DNA of 64,000 nt from Xanthostigma xanthostigma (Eukaryota > Arthropoda > Insecta > Raphidioptera > Raphidiidae), in contig OY754475.1 in assembly GCA_963575645.1 (NCBI GenBank), positions 1,736,001 to 1,800,000 of the forward strand, given 5' to 3'. The notes beneath the pieces are model-generated. The model was not told the DNA's origin and made no database searches. It saw only the letters and a list, made by a program, of their open reading frames with translations. Shown here in pieces: positions 11,736-24,300 of the stretch (positions are counted from its first letter, which is position 1; each line of letters opens with the position of its first letter). A program made the position numbers and the translations under genes.

Positions 11736-13976
11736 TTTCGTAAAATTTAAATAATGTGTTCAAAACATGTTTTGACATTTAAATAGTTAATTTTTACTTA
11801 AAACACGGGAAATTTTTTCTTCGACAGTTTCGTGGCACGAAATGTTCTTATGTCTCGTTTTTTTTTGTTTTTTGTAAATAATTTTTATTTTAACTATATT
11901 CAAGGTTTCAATGCAAATTGTCAAGGTCGAAATTTAAAATTTTCGCACGGCAATTATTTACTGCTAATCTACTATTTATAATTTTTGTTTATAATTTGGT
12001 CATGCACTTCAAAAAATTTCAGTTCTAATAGAAAAAAAAAACAATTGCATTTTATTTTTAAGATTCGACATGTTTAAAATGAAATTATCTTATAAAACAC
12101 TGCTTATTAAAAATGGTAGAAGTATCGAATCAATAATATTAAAAAAAAACCTTTGTCTGTAATTTCGTAATCGTGTAGCAGATATTTTGTTATAACTAGA
12201 CAGGAAATAGTAGCAGTAAATAGTGCGTGAATGTAACGAATGTGACATGTCGTTAAGAACGAGCGACAGCCAGTTTTAACAGTCACAAGAGCCATAAAAG
12301 CATCACGCACGAGATACATTCAAAGTTTCCTTCGCGTAAAATAGCTGATTTTCACAACATTTTTGACAGTTCAATTTTGAGTACGTTCACTGCACTGGAT
12401 TTCCATACATTTACTATCGAAGCATTTCTTTTGTTTTACTTTACGTACTAGTGCGAAATAGATCATTTTACTACCGCTATACTGCAGGCATGAAAAGCAG
12501 CTATTTTACAGGGCGTCGTTCAAAAAAGTATTTTTGTAATAACGTGCATTGAAAATGCAACATTAAATCTCATGAACTGATATTCTTGAAATATGGTATA
12601 TAAAATAAAGAACCGCTTATAGCGACGGCCAAGATCAATAATTTCCTGTCGTTATAGCCAAACATCGCTGTAGACAGCCGTTGTCGCATATTATATAGAA
12701 AGCCAATCGATTCTCTAGGATTTAATCGTGTCGTTATAAGCGTTATAAGCGCTATTAACAACTTCCAGTACAGAACACTATGAAAAACAAGTCTTCGCTG
12801 ATATATAATTTTATTAGTTATTTAAAAGTAGTCATTTTTGTGTGCACATACGTTAACCGCAGTGACGTCACTATGGTAAGAAAATAAATATAAGTATACC
12901 CAACACTTTTTTTCCAATTCGACGATAATTAACTTCTAACAACGTAAGTTCTTCAATTAAAAAAAAATCCCATGTAAGCAATTTGCATTTAAATAAGCTA
13001 TCATGGATCAAACTGCTTTACTGTGAATAATCCTACCAATATGACCTTTCGACCTACCACAAAATACAGAATAAGAAATATTGATTGCTTTTCCAACGTC
13101 CCAGTCAACATAACATTTTATGGTTAAATTTTGAAGACAGTCAAAATAGTTACAATCTCGTTTTTTTATATTAAATCGTAGTTCAATGATTACACACCCT
13201 CAGTTTCCAGGTTTGTGATCAGACGATGACTAGTTTATCTTTGCAAACAGAAGTCAATTAAGAACATGTAAATAGTTCTAATATCAGATCATCTGCTTCA
13301 AATAACATTAACTTAAAAACTTGCATGAACGTCACCAACCGCCAGGGTTATCTGGACCTGGTACCAATATTCTCATTTATCAGGCGTTTGGACTAATGAA
13401 AATATCAGCCAAAAATTTTTTTTTTTGCATACTGCCTTTAAAATATATAATCAAAGCTATGTTTTTATATAAAAAATAAGTAATAACTATCAATTTTGAA
13501 GCAATTTTTTGCTTAAGTTGTAAATCGAATAATTTCTAGTAAACTGTTTTAGGCGAATGAGATAATTGTCGGGCGTCTAAAATCTACGTAACTAATGTAA
13601 AGAGCTGACAAAAAATTAAGGAGATCAAATAAATAGTGACGAAAAAAATCGTATCAATGAAAAGATACAGCGTTGCATTTAGGCCTATCCTAAGGACGAT
13701 TTATGTGAGTCAACAGCAATTATTAAAAGCACAGGACGAACGAAACGGCTTATTCGCTTACCAAAATTCTTCAAGTCCAGTAAAATATCGTCCGAATATT
13801 AACCATAAACACAATTGTTTAAAAAAAAAAACACAACAATGCAATGACCGTTGGCTGAAGATATCGTAACACCAACAACAATTATTATTCAAAAAATCGG
13901 GGGGAAAAGAAGATCTCACCAACGCACACACTCAATAATCGCACAGATAGAGACACACACAACATACCGTATGTGA
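11736..13976. other. Gene-free AT-rich sequence
   Basis: 12590-12760 has CGTTATA-type words facing each other (ACCGCTTATAGCGACGG, GTCGTTATAAGCG), suggesting a decayed pogo/Tigger element. Nothing else is supported. Confidence 0.45.
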
Positions 13977-14336
13977 TATATAGCGCGAGAAAGGAGATAT
14001 AGCTCTTCACTCAGTCACAGCGAGAAAGCCGAACCGAGCCGAGCCAAGCCGAGAGCGACTTCAAAATACACAGACACCGGAGCACTACTACAGACTGACT
14101 GTGGGCTACGGCCGGTCTCCGAGAACAGCGAACCACATGCAGGGTAGAGCCCGGCCTGTCCCGTATACCCACCGAATAGCGACGAACGATGCCGCCCGCC
14201 GCGATCTGCTGGCTGCTTTACAGTTTACCGGCCGGACCCGCCAGCCAGCAGCACACGACCTGCGTTATGTGTGTCTCATCTGCCGTTCCTGCTGCGTCCT
14301 GCGGTACAACGCGAATCAAGGATTTTAAAAGACATC
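13977..14336 (+). promoter_or_regulatory. GC-rich island with TATA and initiator: candidate promoter and first exon
   Basis: In sequence that is otherwise about two-thirds A+T, roughly 14020-14320 is GC-rich. It is preceded by TATATA (13977-13982) and an arthropod-type initiator TCAGTC (14011-14016), 30-odd bp apart. Purine-rich GAGCCGAGCC repeats follow (about 14033-14056). A 60-codon frame starting MPPAAICWLL (14189-14371) looks like a signal peptide at first but has no further support. I read the block as a possible transcription start with 5'UTR exon on the plus strand. The gene it would serve is not visible. Confidence 0.35.
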
Positions 14337-14586
14337 GAGGAAGGAACTTTCTACGAATCGTTTATGATTAATTTCTGAACTTAAGCTCCTAATTACACAC
14401 AGGAAATTCTAAAACTTTTTTTTCCTGCAGTTTACACTACTCGACTCTCGACAGATTGTAGATTATAGACGCTCGACAACGGAGCTCATTAGCGTCTGTT
14501 GAAAAAAGAAATGATTCGTCGAATAATGGATTCGGCTTGAAAAAGAAAAGACATTACTTATAAAAAAGCGAATATGCAGCTTAAAC

Positions 14587-14763
14587 ATAAATAAGGATTT
14601 CGCAGGATTGTGGACAAAAATATTAGCTTTATTCAGTGTACGACGTTTCGTCTATATATTTAGACTTTTTCAAGTACAGAAAAAGTCTAAATATATAGAC
14701 GAAACGTCGTGCATTTAATAAGGCTGATATTTTTGTCCACAGTCCTGCGAATTTCTTATTTAT
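14587..14763. repeat. Near-perfect 177-bp palindrome
   Basis: The inner 33-bp arms, ending GTCTATATATTTAGACTTTTTC on the left, are perfect around the 7-nt loop AAGTACA (14672-14678). The outer arms, through GTGGACAAAAATAT, match with a few changes out to 14587 and 14763. Transcribed, it would fold into a single long hairpin. Confidence 0.92.
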
Positions 14764-16289
14764 TATTAACACGATGGACACGATATCTAATATAAATCCT
14801 GCCTGAACCTTTTTCGGACTGTTTTCTTGTCTTCTAAAATATATATTTATGCATGACAAAAGACGGTAAGAAGTTTGGTAACAGTGGAGCGCTCTCTTTA
14901 CTGATTATATTGATTCGATTGGTATACCGAACCATACTCCGTTTGTTGCATTCAACTTTACCATTTTAACAACGACTCGTCATTCTGTTAAGGTCAAGGG
15001 GTCGAGTGTCCGAACAAAACTGATATTGAAATAAAGCGATTTAGAATATCTACACGTCGTCGAAGGAAAAAAATTAGGGTATACTTGTGAGCTCATTTTT
15101 TCGTGAAATTTTACAATAATTATTAATTACCTGTAAACACGATAAATCATTTACAGCAAACTTTTGAAGAAGATTTTCTTTTTTTAGCATCAAAAAAGAA
15201 ATCGGCAATTCCCAAAACTTGGGCCAGGTTTTCTTAGATTTTGAACGTCGTCGTCTGAAATACGTTTATATCAGTCATCTCATATTAAAGATACGACAAA
15301 AGATAAGAAAAATACTTACTTTGTGAAAAAACTTTGAAAATGAAAATTCAAAAATTTCAGTAGAGCAGAAAACACTGAAAGAAAAAACATTTCGAAGAAA
15401 ATACATCTTAAAAGTTGACCTGAAAATATAATAACGTAAAAAGAGAAATATTCTTACGTAAAAAATGTGTTGGTTTATCAATCGAAAAACCAATTTTAGC
15501 TCAATAATAACGACATATAACATTACGATAAAATGTTTAATCATAATTAGTAAACATTATAATCAATTTATGCCCTGCGCCCCCGGGAGACAGTCTCACA
15601 GTGTTTTAAACTACAACTGCGAGTTGTACCCGGGGGAGATTTTACAAATTTATATAATACCCAAAATCATGCACAGTGTGGGATCGGGATTTTTTTCGGG
15701 CCCATAGCAGGGCCCGCAGGGAACTGACGCGCGCGATTCATGTGCGGAAAATTGCGACTACCGCTTTGATTATAATAAACGACGTATCCTAAAACGAGTC
15801 TACGAATTTAAAAACTGACTTGACTTACAACATTAAACTATATACATCAGAATTCAAAAAATATATACAAGAACATGTAGCTACATTTAAAATAAACAAA
15901 AATTAACAAAGCAGAAGTTAAAAAAAGTAAGAAACTAACTTTAAAAAATGTATTCAAAAAATATTAATGAAATTCATTCAAAAGTAAAAAAATCGCGATA
16001 TAAAAAATCAAAATCTTTAAAAAGGTCGTTGGAACAGAGGATTATAGCTTGTCCCTCCGTTCTGCTGAAAAAAAGGCTGAAGGAGAAATTGAGATATCGC
16101 AATCGATCATAAATAATTTGGAAACTAGTTTTTACCTACTATTTACTGATGACTTAGTAGCATATTTATAGGCCCATAAAATAGCTACCACATCGTATTA
16201 TCAATTAGTAAAAAAAATGGTTCTCATTGAAATATTACAACAAAGCCGAAATATTATTTGAAAGTTTTCTTAATTAGAGAACCACTGAT

Positions 16290-16860
16290 AAAAATGGTAT
16301 TTCTCCTTCAGTTGGGTCAGGCAACAATTTGTCCACCTGCCACCGTTGGAACTCCCGTAGCGAGAGAGTTCTTTAGGAATGTTTTTTCACTGCTTCGGTT
16401 GGATAGATCACAATTTGTTCTCTATCACCGCTGGTAGTTGGGCAGAGGGCTCGAACTGTCCCTCCGCCTTTGTTGGAACCCCCCGCACTCGAGGGGTCCT
16501 TTTCACGGTCTCACGGAGGAATCGGTTTGCTGTAGTGTGTGTATAGTGTTCACTTTAATGATCGAGCCCTACTCGGACCACCTCCGCCCCTGGATCAACT
16601 ATGGCTGTTGCTTACATGACCCAAGGCCTCCTACTTACGCGAGCCAGTGGTCCAGCCCTAGGTCCTGTCCTAGAGATACCTATACAAACCGCGCAAGGAC
16701 CTTGTGCGTTCAAAAAACCAGCTAAGCTAACGCGAAAGCTGCGAAGGTCTCACAAGGATGGGGAGCTATGCTAACGAGACCGGATACCGAACCCTATACC
16801 AGAGCAGTCCGCAACGCATGCTGACTGCTTTCCAAAACCCCTAGACGCGCCCCAGTGTAT
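16290..16860 (+). other. GC-rich anomalous block, unclassified
   Basis: Markedly richer in G+C than its surroundings. It has two related phrases, CACAATTTGT...CACCG(T/C)TGG and GTCCCTCCGCC...GTTGGAACCCCC, suggesting an ancient internal repeat. A 95-codon frame (16438-16725) reads through part of it but starts with a non-ATG codon and resembles nothing I know. It could be the untranslated end of a retroelement or an exapted noncoding exon. Confidence 0.4.
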
Positions 16861-18033
16861 TTTTTGGTGATGCTATTTCTAAGGGAACGTATTTTCAATA
16901 TCTCAAAAACAGAAATATTGAAAATATGTTCGGACGCAAAAAGGTCTATATACTAAAACAATGCAAATTTCAACATTGAAAAACAATACTGATGGTATCT
17001 GTGAATGTGTCACGTGATTAAGAAATGTCGAAGTTTGCATTGCAAAAAAATTAAACAAACAAATACCTGAAAAAAAAATATATGTCACGGAGACCCTAAC
17101 TGAAATTTAACACGTCGCGAAAGATAGAAGAGGAACGATGGATCCCAATATAGTTACCATAACCAAAAAATCTGCAGTCTGAGTTGTTCCAGTCAATAGA
17201 AAACATCCTTTCAAGTTAATCGAGAAAGTTTTTTTATCAAAAAATTTCTATTGGCTAGAAGCTCAAGATTACAGAAAAATTTTTAAAAAAACTCACCAAA
17301 GCAGATTCATTACAAGTCGATATCTGAAACAAAAGACACATTTTCTGTTAATTTGTATTCCATTATTTACATAAAAATAGTAAAGGCGTTTTACACCACG
17401 CGCAGTCGTTTCTAATTTCGAATTCAATTTCTTTTTCGGGAATCAGTTCAGGGGAGCGTATTGATTAAACATATATTATCAGGCGGAAATCTGATCTGTT
17501 ATTGTTTAAAACTATTTTTTTAACAATAAGAAGAAGAAATATTTCAATCAAACAACTTTTTTCTAATTTTTTGGCGTTAGTACTTTTAAAATGTGCAATT
17601 TTGAAATTATTTGTTAAAAAAAAATTAAAATGCATTTCTTATCAATCAATAATGATAACGCCTCAATTGTATACATAATTTAATATTCAAATCTTTGATT
17701 AACGTCTGATTAGAACTCTTCAATAAATAATTGGTCGATAATTTTATTTATTGAATAATTGAATCTTCTCAAAAAATATGTGGATCAAAAACAATTAATT
17801 ATCGCTACAATATTTGCAGGGTTATCAAACGCCTTGTTAAAGGAAAGCAATACAAATCAAGAAAAAAATACATACCAACTTGTGAAGAATGACGAATCTC
17901 TGTAGGGCCCTGGATCCAGTTTTGCACACGAGTTGAAAGTCGCGCACTGACTATACTGTTAGTTTATTGATTATTTAGACACTGCACTGGAGTCTTTGTT
18001 TTATTATATCAATTTATTTAAATACATAACGAG

Positions 18034-18129
18034 TTAAAAGTCGCGAATTATTATTAAAGTTTTATTTTTAACACTGTCCCTCGCCTGGTCGATGGTGATC
18101 CCTTCAATCTGGTTGGCCGTGTCGTTGTC
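18034..18129 (-). CDS. Candidate terminal coding exon, unidentified protein
   Basis: On the minus strand a polypyrimidine-poor but valid acceptor (AATTTACAG) is followed by an open frame of 32 codons (DNDTANQIEGITIDQA..., ending IIIRDF stop). The stretch is clearly more GC-rich and codon-like than its flanks. A reverse-strand AATAAA lies 16 bp below the stop (18013-18018). It pairs with the 45-nt exon at 18194-18238 across a 64-bp intron with GTAAGTG donor. The joined peptide has a faint look of the end of a PDZ domain (IxG...DQA), but that is too weak to name it. Confidence 0.4.
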   Translation of the reverse strand, partial: DNDTANQIEGITIDQARDSVKNKTLIIIRDF

Positions 18130-18193
18130 CTGTAAATTCTAGTAGCAGCAGAAAGAGCGATTTAATTATTTGAATTTTTATTTAAACACTTAC

Positions 18194-18238
18194 TCGCGCG
18201 AACGCGGAGCCGGGGGACGAATCAACCCGCAGCGTCGT
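18194..18238 (-). CDS. Candidate 45-nt internal exon, unidentified protein
   Basis: Flanked on the minus strand by a good acceptor (TTTTTCTTCCAAG) and a consensus donor (GTAAGTG). It encodes 15 codons, TTLRVDSSPGSAFAR, in the frame that continues into the next exon at 18034-18129. GC content is near 65% inside an AT-rich setting. No upstream partner exon with compatible phase was found nearby, so the gene is incomplete as read. Confidence 0.4.
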
Positions 18239-18786
18239 CTTGGAAGAAAAATGTTAGTGCTACAGGTCAATACCAAAATTATTCGTGTTTACACGATGTA
18301 AAATGTTCTGCACTGTTAAAATTTAATATAAGCATTCTACCTTAAGACAACACTGTCTCGACTCAACCGAAAACGTAGGCACTCCCGCACATTCTGAAAC
18401 ACGAGAGCCAGTAACCGACGCCACGCACTACCGACTCAAAAAGCGAAAAACGGAAATATTTTATTAGTACAAAAAAAAAAGGTTTTCGACAGATTTTACT
18501 TTACGACTTTCGAGACACTTTCATTTTTACTGAATTTAATGTGGATTCCCTTCAGAGGAAAGGGAACGTCTGATACCAACCTCCGTTCTGGTTGACCCCC
18601 ATTCTGATAATGTCGCAAGGAGGATTAACCCCATTGTGACTCTATCGATTGGAGGGACCACCCCTCTGTATCAGCCTGACCTCACCAAAAGTGTAAAACT
18701 AACAAACATTGAAAGAATACCCTCAAACGAGTGTCTATACAAAAACAAATTAATTTAGTCAAAATACTGAACATTTGAGGGTTACA

Positions 18787-21085
18787 TTCGACAAAGAACT
18801 GCCAGGGCGGCATTTTTGTTTTAAATAGTGTCAAGCAGCAATTTTAATTTTCAATTTTGACTTTCATCAGAAAATTATCAAAACAGTGAAAAGGAAAGAA
18901 CACTTTAAAGCGACATTCTAACGACCATCATCTCCATATTATTACGCCTACCATCACAGCCAGTCTCGCCCGAACAGGATACAGGGGAGCTTTAGCAATA
19001 TATGGGTGTCGCCGGAGGTTAAAGGGTAGAATGATCCAGCGATCTAGTGTCTCCCTAAACCGTTTGCACCATAAATAGTCAATGAAAAACGAATTATTTG
19101 GAGTTGGATCACACTTCGTTTTAATTTCATTTTGAATTGCATGTCGACACATTTTTATTTTACCAGCTCGGCTATTCATGTGTAAAATGTACCTATAGTG
19201 TAGTTTTACATTACTTTTTTACTCAAATTTTTATACAAACCAATTTAAAAAAAATTGCAGATCACTTCATTGTTACCATTTACTTAACCTAGTATCCGAT
19301 GATCGTAGTTCCAATCGTAGTTTTAATACTGCCTGTCATCCTCATTTTTCATGTCATTATAATTTTACTGCAAGGATGTTCGACAAAGAACTGCCGGCGG
19401 CATTTTTGTTTTAAATAGTGTCAAACAGCAATTTTAATTTTCAATTTTGACTTTCATCAGAAAATTATCAAAACAGTGAAAAGGGAAGAACACTTTAAAG
19501 CGACATTCTAACGACCATCATCTCCATATTATTACGCCTACCATCACAGCCAGTCTCGCCCGAACAGGATACAGGGGAGCTTTAGCAATATATGGGTGTC
19601 GCCGGAGGTTAAAGGGTAGAATGATCCAGCGATCTAGTGTCTCCCTAAACCGTTTGCACCATAAATAGTCAATGAAAAACGAATTATTTGGAGTTGGATC
19701 ACACTTCGTTTTAATTTCATTTTGAATTGCATGTCGACACATTTTTATTTTACCAGCTCGGCTATTCATGTGTAAAATGTACCTATAGTGTAGTTTTACA
19801 TTACTTTTTTACTCAAATTTTTATACAAACCAATTTAAAAAAAATTGCAGATCACTTCATTGTTACCATTTACTTAACCTAGTATCCGATGATCGTAGTT
19901 CCAATCGTAGTTTTAATACTGCCTGTCATCCTCATTTTTCATGTCATTATAATTTTACTGCAAGGATGTTCGACAAAGAACTGCCGGCGGCATTTTTGTT
20001 TTAAATAGTGTCAAACAGCAATTTTAATTTTCAATTTTGACTTTCATCAGAAAATTATCAAAACAGTGAAAAGGAAAGAACACTTTAAAGCGACATTCTA
20101 ACGACCATCATCTCCATATTATTACGCCTACCATCACAGCCAGTCTCGCCCGAACAGGATACAGGGGAGCTTTAGCAATATATGGGTGTCGCCGGAGGTT
20201 AAAGGGTAGAATGATCCAGCGATCTAGTGTCTCCCTAAACCGTTTGCACCATAAATAGTCAATGAAAAACGAATTATTTGGAGTTGGATCACACTTCGTT
20301 TTAATTTCATTTTGAATTGCATGTCGACACATTTTTATTTTACCAGCTCGGCTATTCATGTGTAAAATGTACCTATAGTGTAGTTTTACATTACTTTTTT
20401 ACTCAAATTTTTATACAAACCAATTTAAAAAAAATTGCAGATCACTTCATTGTTACCATTTACTTAACCTAGTATCCGATGATCGTAGTTCCAATCGTAG
20501 TTTTAATACTGCCTGTCATCCTCATTTTTCATGTCATTATAATTTTACTGCAAGGATGTTCGACAAAGAACTGCCGGCGGCATTTTTGTTTTAAATAGTG
20601 TCAAACAGCAATTTTAATTTTCAATTTTGACTTTCATCAGAAAATTATCAAAACAGTGAAAAGGAAAGAACACTTTAAAGCGACATTCTAACGACCATCA
20701 TCTCCATATTATTACGCCTACCATCACAGCCAGTCTCGCCCGAACAGGATACAGGGGAGCTTTAGCAATATATGGGTGTCGCCGGAGGTTAAAGGGTAGA
20801 ATGATCCAGCGATCTAGTGTCTCCCTAAACCGTTTGCACCATAAATAGTCAATGAAAAACGAATTATTTGGAGTTGGATCACACTTCGTTTTAATTTTAT
20901 TTTGTATTGCATGTTGACACTTTTTTTATCTTACCAGCTCGGCTATTCATGTGTAAAATGTACCTATAGTGTAGTTTTACATTACTTTTTTACTCTAATT
21001 TCTATACAAACCAATTTTAGAAAAATTGCAGATCATTCCTTGTTACCATTAACTTAACCTAACAACCGATGATCGTAGTTCCAAT
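18787..21085. repeat. Head-to-tail tandem array, four units of 590 bp
   Basis: Units start at 18787, 19379, 19969 and 20559 with TTCGACAAAGAACTGCC. Copies 1-3 are nearly identical; copy 1 has a 2-bp insertion at its start, and copies 2 and 3 differ at about one base. Copy 4 is identical for its first 330 bp, then diverges (about 10%) until it fades at 21085. Each of copies 1-3 contains the same 83-codon minus-strand frame (e.g. 18928-19179); copy 4 has it broken by an indel. The frame has no known relatives that I recognise and is probably incidental. Confidence 0.95.
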
Positions 21086-21159
21086 TGCAGTTACAATACA
21101 TTACCCCTAAAAAAAAAATTTCGCCCGTCCCGGTTATAGATAAACTTGACCTGCTTTTA

Positions 21160-21319
21160 ATGCCAAAAAATAAAAATATTTGCAGGCCATTTCTCACGGA
21201 TGCCATAGGTTCTAATAATTTCAGCTGTCAAGTGTCTATAATCTCTCTCTCCTCTCATTTCGGTCCATTGTGCGTACTTGAGGTCGAAGTATCTAGCGTC
21301 GTCCAGTCCCACGACGCCT
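21160..21319 (-). CDS. Candidate coding exon, unidentified protein
   Basis: On the minus strand an acceptor (TTTGTTTCAG, AG at 21320-21321) opens a frame reading VVGLDDARYFDLKYAQWTEM, continuing about 30 more residues to a stop near 21160. A GTGAGA donor lies inside the frame after ...RTYGI, so the exon may end near 21204 instead. Composition is protein-like (aromatic and charged residues, no low complexity). I do not recognise the family; a FERM-like look of GLDDARYFDLKY is only suggestive. The exon lies directly upstream (in gene direction) of the 590-bp tandem array, but its phase does not join the exon at 18194-18238. Confidence 0.4.
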
Positions 21320-24300
21320 GAAACAAAAAGCAAAAGACATTAAAATACCAATCACAACGATGCTAAAGCGGCACCGCTAGAAAAGAAGTGTAACTTGGGC
21401 CAAAATCACACTTCCCCCCTCACAATGCCGCGTTTTCAGTTTTAAGGCGCTGAAAATTCGCCCTCACCCTTTTTTACTTTAAAAGGATTTGCTGGCAGAG
21501 CTGACTAATTTTCAGTAGACATTACCTAGGATTTGTAGGGCATGTCTATAATAGACAACAATAAATTCCCTCTAGGGTCCGTACCAGCCTTCCCCCTCCT
21601 CCTTTTGTGAAAACCTGGGCTTGGGACCGGCTTAGGCGGAGTTAGGTACATTGAAATTATAACAAGTGTATTTCAGATTCATTTTTTTGATATCGGAATA
21701 TCAATAATGTTATAATTTAAGAACTATTAGCACTGTAAAAGATTAAATCCCGTTAACGAAGACTTAAAATTGGGTTGGATTCGAAGTTAAAAAGTACGGT
21801 ATTTTCAAATGGTTGCAATAATATGTTTATTAATAAATAATAGTAAATATAGGACAGGCGTGTAAATAATATTAAGTTTTCACGATGCTTTAGTAGTACT
21901 TCATATCGTTACACAAAACACGAAAAGTGTATATTTTAAATTAACAAAGTAACCAAATATATTTAAATTGTTGCATTTTGTTTGAAAATTGAACAAGCAT
22001 TATCATAGCGGTCCGTTGCTAATCATAAGAAAGCACAATTTTTAAATAACGTTCCAAAATTATTGAAATCCGATGTCAAAGTAACTTTATTTTATTTAAT
22101 AATAATATTTTGTGTAATAATTAATTGTCTACTTACCTTTTATTCGATAAACGCATCACAATGACTTATTTTTGGTTTTCCTCATTACAAATGAAATGAA
22201 AAAAGTCAAATTAGTCAAAAGTTGTTATAAGAAATGTGAAATATATCGATCCGCGTATATAATATACAGAATTTAAAAATGTCGTCAAATGTGTTTATAT
22301 TTTGGTATATTTAAAGCTCCATATTTCCGTACCCCAAAAAAATGTAAAGTGATCAGTTGTTTAGTATAATATGAATATTTTATTAAAATAATATAAAATA
22401 CTCAAAAGTAATGTATATATACCTTCAATCAGCTATTCGGCCCGGCTTCATCCGGTTTTGCCTAGTTGGAATAAACTGTGAAAATATAGAGCGTTGGAAT
22501 TTTTGTGTGTATTTTCTATTTTATACTTAAGATTGCAGAAAATGAGGATTACTATATTCAAATGTAAATTTTTTTCCCCCTTGACAATGTTTTACAATGG
22601 TACTCTGAAATAATTTTTGTTTGCATTATCTGTTTACTTATGACAAAAAATATGTGGTAAATAAATTAAATTTATTTGGTAGAAATTCAAAACGAACATA
22701 TTTCTGTTACTAATATTTTTCTACTACCTACACTGATTTGTTTCACAATTTATAATTATCAAAATTATTACACTTCATAGAATAGAATAAATTTATTATC
22801 CGAAACAACTATATCTACGCAGGGTTCGTCATTTAATTTACAATTAAAAAATACATAAAAAAAATTCATTAACAGAATATTACAACCAAGCAATAAGCTT
22901 TCTAATAAATTTGGAAAATGGTAATGTCTTCATGTAAGTAGGAAGACAGTTAAGTATAGTATTTTGTAGCAGCTAGTATTCAGGGCTATTTAAAAAAAAA
23001 ATACTTAAGTTAGGTTTCGGAAGCAAAATTGAGTTATTTAATACGCGTTTGGTAACTATGCAATGTATTGTGTATTGGGTACCAATCAATATAGATAGAT
23101 AGATAGTTAATTCATCATAGCGTCAAAACATAGTTTGAATACTTCTGTATACTTCTGCAAATGCAATAGTTATAGGAAATGTTTATTATTGCAGGTAACT
23201 TTAAAACACAAAACGCTTCTCAAAACTTATCCAGGACACCCTAAAAACCAGGACGTGTCCTGAAAAATCAGTAACGTATATACTGAAAAACAACATATAA
23301 AACTCTTATGTGCAAATGTAGCTATACGTATTACTAAACAAAAATAAAACAGTTACAAAAATTAAAAAAAAATAATAATTTGTAGTACACCTCTTCAAGT
23401 TAATATGAACGAAAAATAACGGCTGACTGTTGACCTAACCGTCGAGATATTTCGATAGGTCAGCACCCCTTCTCCTAGCTCCTTCTCGGATCAGAGGCAT
23501 GAAAATATTGTACAATGTAATCATTGGAACTACACAAGTCCCATGTCGAACGGACAATATACGGAAGTATAGACGCTGACCAGTTAAATAAAAGCTTTTA
23601 AAATTGTTCATTTTTATAAAAAAATGCTAAAACAACCTGTGTGTATTGTTGCAAACACAGTAAAATACGATTTGAATGGTAAGAAACGATAATCAATTAT
23701 GTTCATTAGATTGTTGATATCTAGTAACAATGTAGGCTGTATGACACGTTCTTATGGGTTAATATAATACTAATATTATATTAAAAAAATTATCAATATT
23801 TATAAAAAAATGCTTAAAAAACCATTTAGCATAGTTATAGACACCGTAAAATACGATTTGAACGCTAAAAATCGATAATCAATAATGTTTACAAAATGGC
23901 GCCTAATGTCAAAAACCCGGCAACAAAACGTAGGAAATCGTTCACTTTGAAAATGAAATTAAAAGAAAAATAAAACAGATCAAAATGCATAAATACCTTA
24001 AATATGTTCCACGAAGTGTCGAAAACTTTGTTCGAAATATCACTCACTTTACTTTTAGAATTTTCACAGGATTTTCACAATTTTCATTTTCAATAAATCA
24101 CCAATGATCCCTTCACCTGGATAAGTAAACACTGACGCCGATAATGCGGTCTCCGCGCAGGATCATGTGGTTAATTATCAGTGGCACTCAAAAGTTAAAT
24201 TTCACGATACTAATATATTATTTTGACACTTATATTATCATTTCGATTTATTTTACTTTTTTATCAATATATATTGATTAATAATCACGAATTATACACA

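Noticed and set aside
14189-14371. Secreted 60-aa peptide (MPPAAICWLL...)
   Set aside because: The hydrophobic start is weak, the frame overlaps another open frame due to high GC, and there is no sign of a mature peptide motif.
16438-16725. 95-codon Cys-containing peptide, phospholipase-like (YGCC...HD)
   Set aside because: The frame begins at a non-ATG codon, spacing does not match the phospholipase A2 motif, and the block shows internal nucleotide repetition.
18034-18238. Naming the orphan exons as a PDZ/Zasp-like protein
   Set aside because: Only a short IxG...DQA resemblance; too little sequence and no GLGF-type motif seen.
18928-20359. Three identical 83-codon minus-strand frames as a tandem gene family
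   Set aside because: They are simply carried by the 590-bp repeat. Nucleotide identity is uniform inside and outside the frame, the fourth copy breaks it, and no domain is recognisable.
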